DNA from: Eutreptiella sp. 'Long Island Sound 2002'
Taxonomy: Eukaryota > Euglenozoa > Euglenophyceae > Eutreptiales > Eutreptiaceae
Direction of reading: 5' to 3'
Assembly: GCA_964036045.1 (NCBI GenBank)
Contig: OZ038388.1
Coordinates: forward strand, 31,951,759 to 32,015,758
DNA length: 64,000 nt
In this document: positions 54,061-64,000 of the stretch, piece after piece
How the letters are laid out: each line of letters starts with the position of its first letter
How positions within the stretch are numbered: the stretch's first letter is position 1
Made by a program: the position numbers and the translations under genes
The notes under the pieces: model-generated
What the model was told of the DNA's origin: nothing
Databases searched by the model: none
The model's input: the letters and a program-made list of their open reading frames with translations, nothing else

Positions 54061-56004
54061 CTGCTGGTCCAAAGGGCAATGTCCAGCATGGAGACTTTCG
54101 CCGGAGAAGCTCTTGCTTTTTTTTTCAATCAAATGGGCCAAACGTGAAAGTGCTAGTGCCTCGACGACGAGTTCATCATAAGTACAGATTTCGGCAGCGC
54201 CGGGGTCTGAATACGGATTCACCTCATGGCTGGTCCCGCATGGGTTCCCTGTGGGGGGGGGGGGGGTTCGGTGGGTTTGTGGTCCAAGGGGGTATAGTGG
54301 GGGCTCACAGGTTGAGAGAGTTCCCGAGGTAGAAATTTTGTAGATGGGGTTGGGGGGAGACAAGTGTCACAGTTGGAAAAAAAATTTCACCTCCAGGGAG
54401 AATTTTTTTCTGCCCCCCCCCCCTCCCGTCTTTGCTAGACCGCACTCTTCGCGTGACTGAAGGACGTCTAGGGCAGCCCTGCAGCTCCCGAAGAGTTTTC
54501 TCCAACTGCTTTTCTTTGCTTTGTTCTTGTGTCACAGTTCTCAACATGTGTGTCTGTGCGCTCATGCGTCTGTGTGTGTGTGTGTGCATGCATGCATGCG
54601 TGCATGCATGCATGTGTGTGTGTGTGTGTGTGTGCATGTATGTGTGTATGTGTGTGTCTGTGTGCTTGATCTCCTCACGCCGTGCGTGTGCATGCGTGCA
54701 TGGGTGCGTGCGTGCGGACGTGCATGTGCTTCGCCCCCAGAGCAATGCGTGCTGCATGTGCTTTCTGTTGCCTACTTTTGGGGGACAGGACTGTTTGCGC
54801 AATGCATCTTCCTGTTGACGCTTATGCACCCGTGCATGTGCATGCAGTGGTCAATGTTTGTGGTCATGGGCGGCTGGGTCATGAGGGTCATGCGTCACAA
54901 GACCTGTGTCTGTGTACAACAACGGACTGTGACCTGCGATTTGATGTTCAGACATGACTAATGTTTCTACACTCGGAATGGTAGCCAGATGTATCCGCTG
55001 TTTTTGCCCATGACCAGCAGCACTGTCACGTATATCCGCTTCTACGCGGCACGGCTGTCACATGCCTCCGGTTACACTTGCTCATGAGGCTCAGGCAAGC
55101 CTATTGCCCCCCCCCCCCCCCCCCCCGGCCATTTGGGATCCAGACAGTGCGGCTCGGTGAAGGCCTTGAGCCGACAGAGTGTCAGAAGATTTTCTTTTCT
55201 GAACACATGGGTGATGCGCACTTTGGTATTCATGGGTGGTCACTTCTCATCGTGAGCACGCGTCCTTAGGGGTTGCCCCTGGTTGGTTGCAAGGGATATT
55301 GGCGGTTGAGAGGGACTGGGCCACTTTTGAATGTGGCAAATGAAGTGGGCTCTGGGTGTTGGTTTAACTTCCTGCAAACTCCCATGGACCACCCAATGGG
55401 GTTACCCAGGGTCACAAGGCCGAGGCAACCACGGTCACAATTGGGTGGTTGGTGGAGTGACACCACTTGCCCCCCCCTTCACTGGTCCAAGGCTAACCCC
55501 CTCCCCCGCTGCTGCCGCCCTGCTGTAGTCCCGCTCCATGATTTGAATGTGTGTTGTGGCCGCCGCTGCCCATTCCGACGTAACCACCCCTTCCAAGCCC
55601 TTGGGGCTTCCTTTTTGTGAGGGGAGGGGGTTGAACCTGCGCGGACCAAGTGCCTTGGTACCCCGCGTGCAGGCCATTGCTTAAGGAGCCCCCCCCCCCT
55701 GGGGAAGGGGGGATGGGTGGGTGGGTCAAAGACCAAAAAAAAAGGTTGTGTACCTAAAATTGGCCTCAAATCTCCGGTCCCTTTGATAAATTTCATTTTT
55801 CGGCTGATGTGTGTGGGTGGGTGGGTGGGGCTGGCCAGGGCCCCAAACAAGCCCCTCCAGCCACACCCACACCCCACCCCACCCCACCCCGGGGTCTTTA
55901 AGCAATAGCCTGCCCACGTGGCTATCGGCTGTCGGTTCTTGTTGAACTACGGGTCCGTGGCCACAGCCCCGTGTAGGCACGGATCGCTGTCGTTGTGCCT
56001 GGCT
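54061..56004. other. Stretch with microsatellites, no firm gene
   Basis: G-run (54255-54266), C-run (54414-54422), a compound TG/CATG microsatellite (54545-54660) and CGTGCATG steps (54685-54730), a 17-base C-run (55109-55125), and GGGTGGGT/CACCC blocks (55705-55730, 55810-55880). The frames over the microsatellites are artefacts. Confidence 0.5.
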
Positions 56005-56173
56005 ATGGCCTAGCCTTCTATCCTCGGTTCATTTCATCCCGTCCACCTCTTGGCGCGTTTATGGGGCGTGTTCATGGGGTACCTTTCCGCAGTGGTGTTT
56101 GGGAATTATTCCCCACCTCCGCACGGTGCACATGTTGCGGGGGTTGCCCGCTTTAGGTATGGGTGCCAAGGCA
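56005..56173 (+). CDS. PIGY: PIG-Y-like GPI-GlcNAc transferase subunit, exon 1
   Basis: The frame reads LLARLWGVFMGYLSAVVFGN, YSPPPHGAHVAGVARFRYGC and QG, with one base left before a strong donor (GTGAGT at 56174). The Trp-Gly-rich first membrane helix followed by a Pro-rich loop matches the N-terminal half of plant and animal PIG-Y, a small two-helix protein of the endoplasmic reticulum. PIG-Y belongs to the complex that adds N-acetylglucosamine to phosphatidylinositol, the first step of GPI-anchor synthesis. The start is uncertain. The first in-frame ATG is at 56005, but its third codon is TAG (56011-56013). Either TAG is read as an amino acid, or TAG is the end of an upstream intron (CTATGGCCTAG) and the true start exon lies further left, or translation starts at the Met inside the helix. 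Confidence 0.65.
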
Positions 56174-56269
56174 GTGAGTTGCGGTGTTGTGATGGTGACG
56201 CACTGTGCACAACGGAAGCGAAGATCTTCTGAGCATTTGCTGGACCACACCTTCGCATGTGTTCTGCAG
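56174..56269 (+). other. PIG-Y intron (96 nt, GT-AG)
   Basis: Starts GTGAGTTGCGG and ends TTCGCATGTGTTCTGCAG at 56269. Removing it joins phase 1 to phase 2, making a Ser codon and an uninterrupted protein across the junction. An internal TGA (56230-56232) in the read-through frame confirms that it must be spliced. Confidence 0.7.
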
Positions 56270-56394
56270 GTGAGGAAAAGGAGCTGGTGCAGTACGAGTG
56301 GTACTATCTGTTGTTGCTGCCTTTGACCGTTCCGGTTTTCTTGCTGACTGTCTATTTGAACTGGCTCGGGATGCTGTTGTTCCGGCACAACTGA
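56270..56394 (+). CDS. PIGY: PIG-Y-like GPI-GlcNAc transferase subunit, exon 2 (C-terminus)
   Basis: Reads EEKELVQYEWYYLLLLPLTV, PVFLLTVYLNWLGMLLFRHN and then TGA (56392-56394). The signature Y-x-L-L-L-P-x-T-x-P-V, a second helix, W-x-G-x-x-L-F-R-H-N at the very C-terminus, is diagnostic of PIG-Y in animals and plants. The two exons together give about 97 residues from 56005, slightly longer than the human protein (about 71). The gene uses TGA as terminator. Confidence 0.82.
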
Positions 56395-56519
56395 ATGGCC
56401 TGGAGGCTTCCAAGACAGAGGACCTCCAGTGGAAGTCAAATTATCATTTGCCGGGGCTGGAAGCGTTCAAGCCTCGGCGGAGCCTGGACACCGCCCCAGG
56501 GGTGGAGTGTGTATGTTGT

Positions 56520-56835
56520 AATTCGTGGAATTTTTTTTTGGCGGTAAATGCGTGCAACAAAAAAATCATCACGTCGTCTAATTTTTTTTTTGCGGTAAGT
56601 CGTGTAAACCCGTTACATGCATTCCCGCAAAAAAAAGTTACATGCTTTGACAATTTTTTCGTACACGCATCTACTGCAAAAAAAATTATAGGACGTGACA
56701 ATTTTTTTGTACACGCGTTTGCCGCAAAAAAAAAATTACACGGCGTGACGATTTTTTTCACACGCGTTTACGCAAAAAAAAATGACACGCCCTTACCGCA
56801 AAAACAAATTACACGACCTGACGATTTTTTTGTGC
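56520..56835. repeat. A/T-tract array, copy 2
   Basis: At least seven units of the type TACACGCGTTTnCCGCAAAAAAAA followed by TTACACGGCGTGACGATTTTT. It is the same family as 10490-10700, here longer. Complementary CGTGTA/TACACG words would allow stem formation. Confidence 0.85.
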
Positions 56836-57167
56836 GTGAGCTGCATTTTTCACGGGTGGGGTTGGGGGCTGGAGGGGGGCCGGGGGGAGGGTGCGGGCCC
56901 TGTCCCAAGGGAGGGCTGGGATGGGCCAGGGTACAGGCATGGATGGATTGGGGGGGGGGGGGCTAACGCGGAAACGACACCACAAGGAACACTGGCCGCA
57001 GCAGCCGCCAGAAAGCATTGACCCGATGCAGCACGCGAAGGGAAGAACGGGTAAAGAAACTGTAACCCGACGAAATGTCACGACTGGCACTGAGGCTATG
57101 ATTATTTACGTTCCCTGCCAGCAAGCGCTTCATAAGTCTGGATGCAAAACTGGCCCAAGCAGCTTTG

Positions 57168-57175
57168 GGGGCCCT
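57168..57175. repeat. Target-site duplication, left (GGGGCCCT)
   Basis: GGGGCCCT lies directly outside the left end of the element at 57176-58294 and is repeated exactly at 58295-58302. Confidence 0.85.
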
Positions 57176-58294
57176 CACGGGGGGGGCGACTCCGCGGGTC
57201 CTAGGACGCCAACTACCCCTGCCCCCCCCCCCCCCCCTAGGGGCCTAGGGGTTTTTCCTAGGGCACTATGCTTTTGGGTTGTTGTGACGCTGGGCACCAT
57301 ACTTGGTTTTGTTCATTGTGATGCCCTATTTGTTCTGACACGACAGGTGCCCTATGTGTTTGGCGCTGGCACACGAAGGTTATATGTTATGCTATCAGGC
57401 TTGGCAGCTGCCGCCTGCTCCCAGTGTGCACCCGCTTCCAGGAAGCGGCATGTCGGATGCTCGTGTACATATCAGGCTGTGTCTTAACGACTGGATGTAG
57501 CATAGCAGTTGATTGTGGACAACACCTGGAACATTGGCTGGAATTGCCTGGGCGGGGGCATCCAGTATCTGTGACCGACCATGATTGAGCCTAGGGGCCT
57601 TCGGCCAACAGTTAGTTGCCAAAGGTGTCGCCCTTAGGCGTCCATGGGTGCCAAAGGCGCTCCATGAACACCAAAGGTGCCCTAAGGAAAATTTTGTCCA
57701 CTTTGCACCCCAACACTATCCTTAAACCCAACCTTGACTCTAACGCCCGCCCTCAACCCTCAGCCTACTCCTAACCCTACACCTACACCTAACCCTAACC
57801 CTAGCCCTAACCCTAAGCTAGGGTCAGAGTGAGTGTTGGGGTCCAAAATGGAGCAATGATGTGGCAAAAGCAGCGATGAACAAAATTTGTGGGATCTTGT
57901 TCAGCCCAATCAACATGGCTGGCATGGCCAAACCAGCTGGCTGCAAAGGTTAGGGTTAGGTTTATGGTGATGGTATGGTTAGAGGGAGGGCAAGGGGAGG
58001 TAAGGGGAACCTGTGCCCCCCCTCCCCCCCCCCCCCCAAATCGCCCCACCTGGACCCCCCCCCCCCCACCACCACCCCGAATTGCCCCACTTGGACCCCC
58101 CCCCCCCCAACCGACCCTCCCGGAGGCCCCCACCCTAGCCCCTCCTATACCCCCCCCCCCCCCCCTTCGCCCTCCCTGAACCCCCCCTCCAATGCTGCCC
58201 CCCCCCCCCCCCCCCCCCCCCCCAAGGGGCCTCCGGCCAACAATTAGTTGGGGGGGTAGTTGGCGTCCAGAACCGAAGGGTCGCCCCCCCCGTG
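57176..58294. mobile_element. Non-autonomous hAT-like element, family 2, copy 2 (1119 bp)
   Basis: Inverted ends start CACGGGGGGGGCGAC and include GACGCCAACTACCCC, flanked by the exact 8-bp duplication GGGGCCCT. From 57596 the interior follows copy 1 (21650-22407) in order: CGGCCAACAGTTAGTTGCCA, AAGGTGTCGCCC, AAATTTTGTCC, the telomere-like tract (57765-57830), TCAGAGTGAGTGTTGGGGTC and GGCTGGCATGGCCAAACCA. C-runs are much longer in this copy. It carries an extra block of about 344 bp at 57246-57589 that copy 1 lacks. Confidence 0.9.
57246..57589. mobile_element. Nested insertion within the family 2 element
   Basis: CCTAGGGGCC stands at 57236-57245 and again at 57590-57599, while copy 1 has a single related word at that site. 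The 344 bp between look like an insertion with a direct duplication of up to 10 bp. Its ends (TAGGGGTTTTTCC and ATGATTGAG) show no inverted repeats. It contains a hydrophobic frame (LCFWVVVTLGTILGFVHCDA) of unknown meaning and could be a captured genomic fragment. Confidence 0.6.
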
Positions 58295-58302
58295 GGGGCC
58301 CT

Positions 58303-61300
58303 GTGTGGCAGAGGACGCAATTTGTTGCCTGAGGGTGGGCAATTTGAGGCATCCCCCTCCCCCCTGACGAAACGCCCAAACCAGTGCTTACATGCAGAAG
58401 TACCAGCCGGCACATTGCCTCAGCCTTTATGGCAAAGCCCCCTGGGCTGTACAAAGCAGGGCAGATTCAAGCATTCAGGGACCCCAGTGCGCACCAACAT
58501 GGGCACCTTAAGGTGGCTATCCACCGCTGGGGAGCCGTTGCCCTGTGTGGACCTGACACAAAGCAGTGAAGCGCGGACTGGGGGCTGCGTTGGAAGGGGG
58601 GGGAGGGAGGTGAGGATGGGCAAGAGCGGTGATTAAGGGCACTAGGTGGTGAGAGGCCGAGGGTCACCGCTACCTACGGAGGGAAAGAGTTCAAGGCAAG
58701 GGCAAGGGTACGTGGCAAGAGGACAATAGGCAGCTCCAGCTTCAGACAGCAATCCATCCAGACGTCATGCCAGCCCCCCCCCCCCCCATCCCAAACACAC
58801 ATCCTCCGGTCAGCCGCCCCTTTTTCGATCGACTTTGCTGTTTGAAGCGCGTCATTTGTCTGCAGCCTCTTGTCCCGGTCAACCGCCAGAAGGCACCGGT
58901 CGTCAGCATGCTTGACCGCCGACCGCTTGACCGCTGGCAATGTGCCGCGACGGCACGATGAACCACCAACAGTACCGTCCGTTAGCTACCACTGGCCGTC
59001 GGTTGACTAGTCAGTGCTTGCCGTCAGTGGGCCACCTAATCTTCTTTTTAGCCCTGGAGTCGGATCAGAGGTTTTCTTTCTTTCTTGTTCTTCCAAAAGC
59101 GTCCTGGGCTGGAGCACATGTCCTGACCCATTTAGAGATCCACTGGACAGACTGACCTTTGAACTGGCAAATCGGCACAGAAGACTGCTAATCGTATGCC
59201 TGCATTCCACCCGGGGGGGGGGGGGGGGTCCAGTGCTGCAGTTCTGACCTTTTACCCTGAGAAGTATGGTGTCTACATCAGTAATCCGCACCGATCATTT
59301 TAAGGTATGCATGTTGGGACTCCCCACGCCACCCCGAGCACGATGCTGTACATGCAGCCAAGCATATGCGACACAAAGACCGTGTGCAGTGTGAATGATG
59401 ATTGCACCTTCGGCCATCATCTACTAGGGGCGGGCGGGGGTGAGAGTATGCATCAAACAGAGGGACCGGCGCCACCCATGATAACAGGGATCTGGGGCCG
59501 TCTTGTCTTGGCGGTTGTTTTTCTTGGGCATATGGCAGCCTCCAAGGGGGAAGGAGGCTTATTTGTCAGGACGGGGGTCATTGGTCGGCAGTCTGGTTAC
59601 TGCAATCGGGTGTGGATCCTAAGAGCCTGACTGGGTTGTCAATCATGTTAACATACGGTACTGTGGGCAATGGGGGATTTCAGGGGAGGCCTGTGCGCAC
59701 CCGTTGTGTCACCAGAAAGAGAGGAAACGAACCACAAGCAAGCACCCACAGTCCAAAGGGCAATACCTCTTCGATGTGGCAGTGGTGTCAGAGGTTGTAC
59801 ACCAAATCAAAGGCAAAAAACTATGTCCCAATGCTCGCCCACATGCCCAGTTTAGCTTAGGTCCGCATGGATTGCCCCGACACTGAGAGCGTCCATCTGT
59901 CGGACACTTACATTTGGGAGATGCGAAAAGCCAATCCGCACAGCTCCCAATAGGTGGACGTGTAACAAGAGTAGAGTGATTTCAAGGCAAACTCGAAAAT
60001 ATCAGACGGGGCCAGATGACTCAGCAAAGCAGTACGTGCAACCAGAGGCAACAGTGCTGCGGCCACAGATCTCCAGCCACTGTGTATTTATATCCTGTGT
60101 GGTATGTGTTGCTGTATGGATGGATCTCCATGATCAACAAAGCCCAGTTTGTGTGAAATGGGCAAGTACCTGTGGCGCATGTATTGCAACATTCCTGCTG
60201 CGTACTGCTGCCTCATTATGGCCCCTGTTCTTACAATATGTAGTCCTCCACCCCCGTTCCGTGGACACAATATGTTTGGGAATGCCGTTCATGCAGTGTG
60301 CAGTGCGCATGCGGTGCAAAAATGTTGTATGTGCAGGTGATGTATCTGCGTGTGGACTTGCCACTGTGTGCACATCTTTCACTAATGAAAGCTAATGAAA
60401 TGCCATTGCATCGTGGTATTTTGGGTGCCTAATTTGATTGTTCCTGGGTACATTGAGGTACACAGTTGGATGTCACAGAACATTTCACCTGTTCCTCTTG
60501 CTGCTTGCCCTGTTGTAGAGAGGTTATTGGTGGTCATGGGTGGGTTTCTGTTTTGGTGGGATTTGCCGCGTATGTATGCAGTGCGCACACAGTGCACAAT
60601 CATTCCCCTTTTTGCCCTCGTTTCCTGGAAGCAGTGATCCAAGGCACAATCACATGAGGTTTGCACCAACCAAACTAAAAGGCAGAGAGTGGTTGCGCGA
60701 ACACAGCTAACGCAGTGTCTGTGGGTGGTGAGAGCACTAACGGGCACGGTGTCCCAATGCCAGAATTGCAACACCCTGGCTTCAAAATCCTGAGATTTTC
60801 ATTTTTTTCAGTGTTGTTCCTGGAACAATTGGGATGCCCAAAGAAGTGTTTTTTGCCGGTTTTCAGCTTTTTTTGGTGCTCGAGAAGGGTAGGTGACCCA
60901 CTTACTCGCAGCAAATAGTTGAGCAAATGGAGAAGTTCCCTCAAGCTGTGGTGGACCGAAAAATTTTCATGATTTCACTTTTCGGAGATGGGGTGTGAGA
61001 CCTGAGGCGGAGGGGCGGTTGCCCACATGCCGCAGGATCACGAGCATCCCCTTATTATTGCCCCAAGCTGTTTCCACAAAGATGCCTCACACCTCATTTC
61101 CTCCGGTGGACCTGTGGGTGCTGGTGCGGGGCTCTGTGATGGTATGGGTGAGCGTAAGGCTGCGTGTCCGGGAGGCCGAAGGAGGCGATGGGGTGGGCAT
61201 AGTGGAGGGTGGAGACGCACTGGGGGAGAGGGACGGGCGGAGAGCCCGGAGAAAGAGGCAGCCCGGTCATGCGAGCGGGTCGCAGTCCCGGATGGCGTGG

Positions 61301-62384
61301 GGCTGAAGGTCAAACTGGTCAAAGGCGCCGAGACGGACTCGGAGAGGGGTAGCTCATCTCGCATCGTTGGCTTTTGCTGAAACAAGTGACAGGACGACCG
61401 TGTCACCGGAGTCCAGGGTGTCGTTTTCAGGGCAGATCTGGGCTGTTTCTGCCGTACGTTGTTTCAAGGAAGATGAAGGGGATGCGCCAGAACGCCAAAG
61501 TGTTTCCAAGTGTTATGCAGACCCACTGCTCTGATGCCCCCCGTCAGCTACTCGGCCTCCAAGGGAACCCCACTTCGGACTCTGTGAAACGAATGTCTCG
61601 GAGGTAAGGTCCCTGAACCACATCTGTCTTTGCTATGCTCCGCTCAAATGCACGTTGACACGGGTGCACTGAGTTGCAAATGTTTCTTCTTCCAACCCAC
61701 CACCTGGGCCATGGCCATGCATGGGGGTCAGCATGACACCGAAACATCCAAGACTGGGACTGCCCTGATCCAGCAGCTCAGTGTTCACATGAAGGGCAAC
61801 CTTGACCGAAGGGCTGATGACGCAACGCCTTGTGGACACCTGGATGTCCAGGAGCATGTCCAGCGACTGTGCAAGCAGGTACAAGCCAAACGCTACCCAG
61901 ACCACCCTCTCGAATGACCATAATGTCCTCTGAGGTCATACGGGCTACTGGACCGAAGAGTGCTCCAGGGCAGACACCACAACACACAGTGTGCCTCAAT
62001 GCAAGAACAAGCCATGGGGCAAGGGTTTGACGTGAAGCAATGTGCATCAATGGTTACTGTTTGCTTTGAGATTACGTAGGAGGACCCCTTTGCTGATTTG
62101 ATGAAGATGTTTCTGTGCATTACAGCCCCTCTTACTCGAGGATCAATGGTGCATCATGGTAACGTAGGATTGCCTACCTTGAAATGGCTGTCTAAATGCA
62201 GCATGCGGCTTCCTGCGGCATAGAAGTACTTGTGTGCGCTTCAGATTACCTCCTCGGGGTACCTGCTTCATCCCCTGGGATTTTATTGGTGGCCATGCTC
62301 CTTTGCGAATGGGGCTTTGGATCCCTTGAGGGCACCGAGGGGAACAATGTGTCTCCCGGACTCCAATTCTCCACATTTCCGCAG
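58303..62384. other. Long stretch without a firm gene
   Basis: Contains C-runs (58771-58784), a 15-base G-run (59214-59228), and many frames under 100 codons on both strands. A Leu/Phe-rich frame at 59014-59155 and others lack families and splice support. The tract 61120-61380 is GC-rich with overlapping chance frames. I saw no inverted-repeat elements or satellites here. Confidence 0.45.
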
Positions 62385-62680
62385 ATCTACTTTATATTGC
62401 CATGATGATTGCTGAAGAGGATGCCATGCCCCCCAGTCGACCAGCAGAGGAAAGGATCACAGACGAGGATATGCAGCACGAAGGCGTGGGATCTGCTGCC
62501 AGAGCGCCTTCCTCGAATGTTGCCGATGTGGCACCAACAGGTCTGTTTGACACCGCATGCGAATCCCAACCAAACGGCACGTCGAGGGGTTCCAGCAGTT
62601 GTGTGTTCAAGTTCGCTAGGCGAGCGGTAAACCGGTGGGCCCATCAAGGGGTGTGTGCGGGGTGCTCGGGAGGGCGCGGT
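62385..62680 (+). CDS. Probable exon, acidic N-terminal region of an unknown protein
   Basis: The acceptor CTCCACATTTCCGCAG ends at 62384. The frame reads DLLYIAMMIAEEDAMPPSRP, AEERITDEDMQHEGVGSAAR, APSSNVADVAPTGLFDTACE, then a Cys-containing end (RWAHQGVCAGCSGGRG) and TAG at 62681-62683. The first part is acidic and probably disordered. No family was recognised, and the 3' limit is uncertain. Confidence 0.4.
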
Positions 62681-62750
62681 TAGGCAGGTGCACCAAGCAG
62701 AGGTGTGCCACGGGGGGTTCGATTTCCGAACGCGCCCCTTCCTCCATCTA

Positions 62751-62955
62751 CACACACACACGCGCGCGCGAGCACACACACGCACACATGCACGCACTCA
62801 CCCACCCACCCACCCACCCACGTACCCACGCACGCACGCATGCACGCACACACGCACACACAGACACAGAGACACAGACAGACACAGAGACACAGAGACA
62901 CAGAGACACGCAGACACGCAAGACACGCACACACGCGCGCGCGCGCACACACACC
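62751..62955. repeat. Compound CA/CACG/CAGA microsatellite
   Basis: CA, CACG, CACC and ACAGAGAC steps follow one another and are followed by long C-runs (62960-62988). Open frames across it are artefacts. Confidence 0.95.
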
Positions 62956-63226
62956 TACCCCCCCCCCCCCTCCCCCCCCTCCCCCCCTTTAGACCCCAGA
63001 AAGTTTTTGCACCCGGTTGGAGGTCTAGAATTTGAACAGGCCGCCCCCCTTGGTTACATGTGAGAGGGCACTAAAGGACCTCAGACAGTCTCAATGCCAA
63101 TTGCACAGCCGTCAGAGGCTAGGGCACCCAGCCCTCGCTGGAGTGAACGTGCCCTTGTGGAGCTGAGTGCGGATACGGATGCTGTTGACCTTACATCTAA
63201 TGCTGTAGAACTGTGACTGTTCTATA

Positions 63227-63932
63227 AAGTGGCTCACGGCCGGAGAAACAACGTGCCAGCGAAGCGGAGTCACTGGAGTCAGTCAAGCGTGCTATGCCGC
63301 AGCAACGGGGTATGCAAATCGATGCGCAGCTGCAACCTAGGGAGCACTCTGCGCCAGGGCGTGATGATGATGGTGTACCGACGTCTAGGCAAGACGATGC
63401 TGATATGGGTGAGGAGCCAGATGCTTGTTGGCTACAAAAGACGGTGGCGACGGTGCCTATTGGATCCAAGGTCCATCTCATCGAGCGTATGCTGTTCCGT
63501 TCTCCGAAGGTCATGTTTGGGTCTGTAGCTAATGGGGCATTCGAGGATGCGCTGGATGTCAGAGCTGCTGTTACTGCTGATCGATTCCTGGGATGGTGGG
63601 TGCAGGAGACTAGAGATACAGTTCGGTATGTCTCTCATTCTGCTGAAACGCTGGTGCAGTTCGCTACGTATGTGCGGATGATAATGTCTCCCGAGGGTGT
63701 GGACCGCATGATCATGTTGCGCCCTACTGCGGATGGAGAGGCCTTGACAACAGTCTATGGAAAGGATCACATTGAAAAGTCCGTGCCGGGTCTGGAGGCC
63801 GTGTATCTTACATTGCGCCCTCTTCGGGTGGGGGATGGGCCGGAGGCTGCTTTGTGGGTCATTGAGATAGGTCAAAGCAGGATGTGGTGCTTGTCTATCC
63901 CGAAGGTGAAGTTTTTGAAGCTTATGCCTTAG
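63227..63932 (+). CDS. Unknown protein, open frame running toward the right edge
   Basis: Open from just after a TAA (63224-63226) to TAG at 63930-63932, with the first ATG at 63294. The N-terminal third is Gln/Asp/Arg-rich (DDDGVPTSRQDDADMGEEPD). A compact domain follows: VPIGSKVHLIERMLFRSPKV, VTADRFLGWWVQETRDTVRY, YVRMIMSPEGVDRMIMLRPT and VYLTLRPLRVGDGPEAALWV. After the TAG the same frame continues as SDGTKVRRDKKRRVP, a second TAG (63978) and GLVVVR to the window end. The basic stretch looks like a natural nuclear-localisation tail. I do not recognise the family; it could be a host gene or a transposon protein. The window cuts off the rest. Confidence 0.55.
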
Positions 63933-64000
63933 AGTGATGGCACTAAGGTGCGACGCGACAAAAAGCGGCGTGTTCCTTAGGGGCTGGTGGTGGTCCGGGC

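Noticed and set aside
55109-55125. Homopolymer C/G runs as sequencing errors only
   Set aside because: Some may be miscounted in length, but runs recur at matching positions of sister elements, so many are real.

Overview
This window looks like nuclear DNA of a eukaryote, most likely a protist or microalga. Three things point that way: GT-AG introns whose reading phases close correctly, long stretches without genes, and a very heavy load of transposons, satellites and C/G homopolymers. I saw no operon, rRNA or convincing tRNA. The species cannot be fixed from sequence alone.

Host-like genes are few and mostly short exons. The two firm ones are an intact amidase-signature gene at 37920-39149 (GC-rich, AMI1/indoleacetamide-hydrolase type) and a two-exon gene at 56005-56394 for the small GPI-anchor subunit PIG-Y. 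Weaker calls are a three-exon model with an 11-nt micro-exon (12463-13211), a 222-residue protein with two hydrophobic segments (34802-35470), isolated exons (2002-2111, 8056-8184, 48947-49289, 51115-51454, 62385-62680), an unknown ORF that runs toward the right end (63227-63932), and a broken unknown gene (52454-53540).

Mobile DNA dominates. (i) A PIF/Harbinger-ISL2EU-like DNA transposon has G-rich inverted ends, a 2-bp target duplication and a DDE transposase with a C-terminal Cys-rich finger. It has one large copy (32901-34195), one deleted copy (43413-44090), a lone left end (42030) and a related transposase piece (45025-45495). (ii) Two families of non-autonomous elements have 8-bp target duplications (hAT-like): 8615-9058 and 49486-49773 carry a 21-bp minisatellite, and 21650-22407 and 57176-58294 carry telomere-like tracts. 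(iii) Other inverted-repeat elements lie at 9473-9855, 15065-15750, 28494-29290 and 50298-50662. Most of these families have an oligo-G/C tract in their ends. (iv) Decayed LINE pieces hold the RNase H and zinc-knuckle 3' end (1-718, minus strand) and a reverse-transcriptase motif (30127-30330).

Satellites include a 1.2-kb GGGT/GCGT array (719-1914), a 170-180-bp satellite (18525-20630), and tandem blocks of about 196, 187, 225, 170 and 48 bp.

The most provocative global signal is that several unrelated protein-like frames are interrupted by TAG (once by TAA), at places where glutamine would fit, while TGA ends most of the frames. This may mean UAG/UAA = Gln, or decay plus my selection bias. 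The amidase, which ends in TAG at the family length, argues against reassignment.
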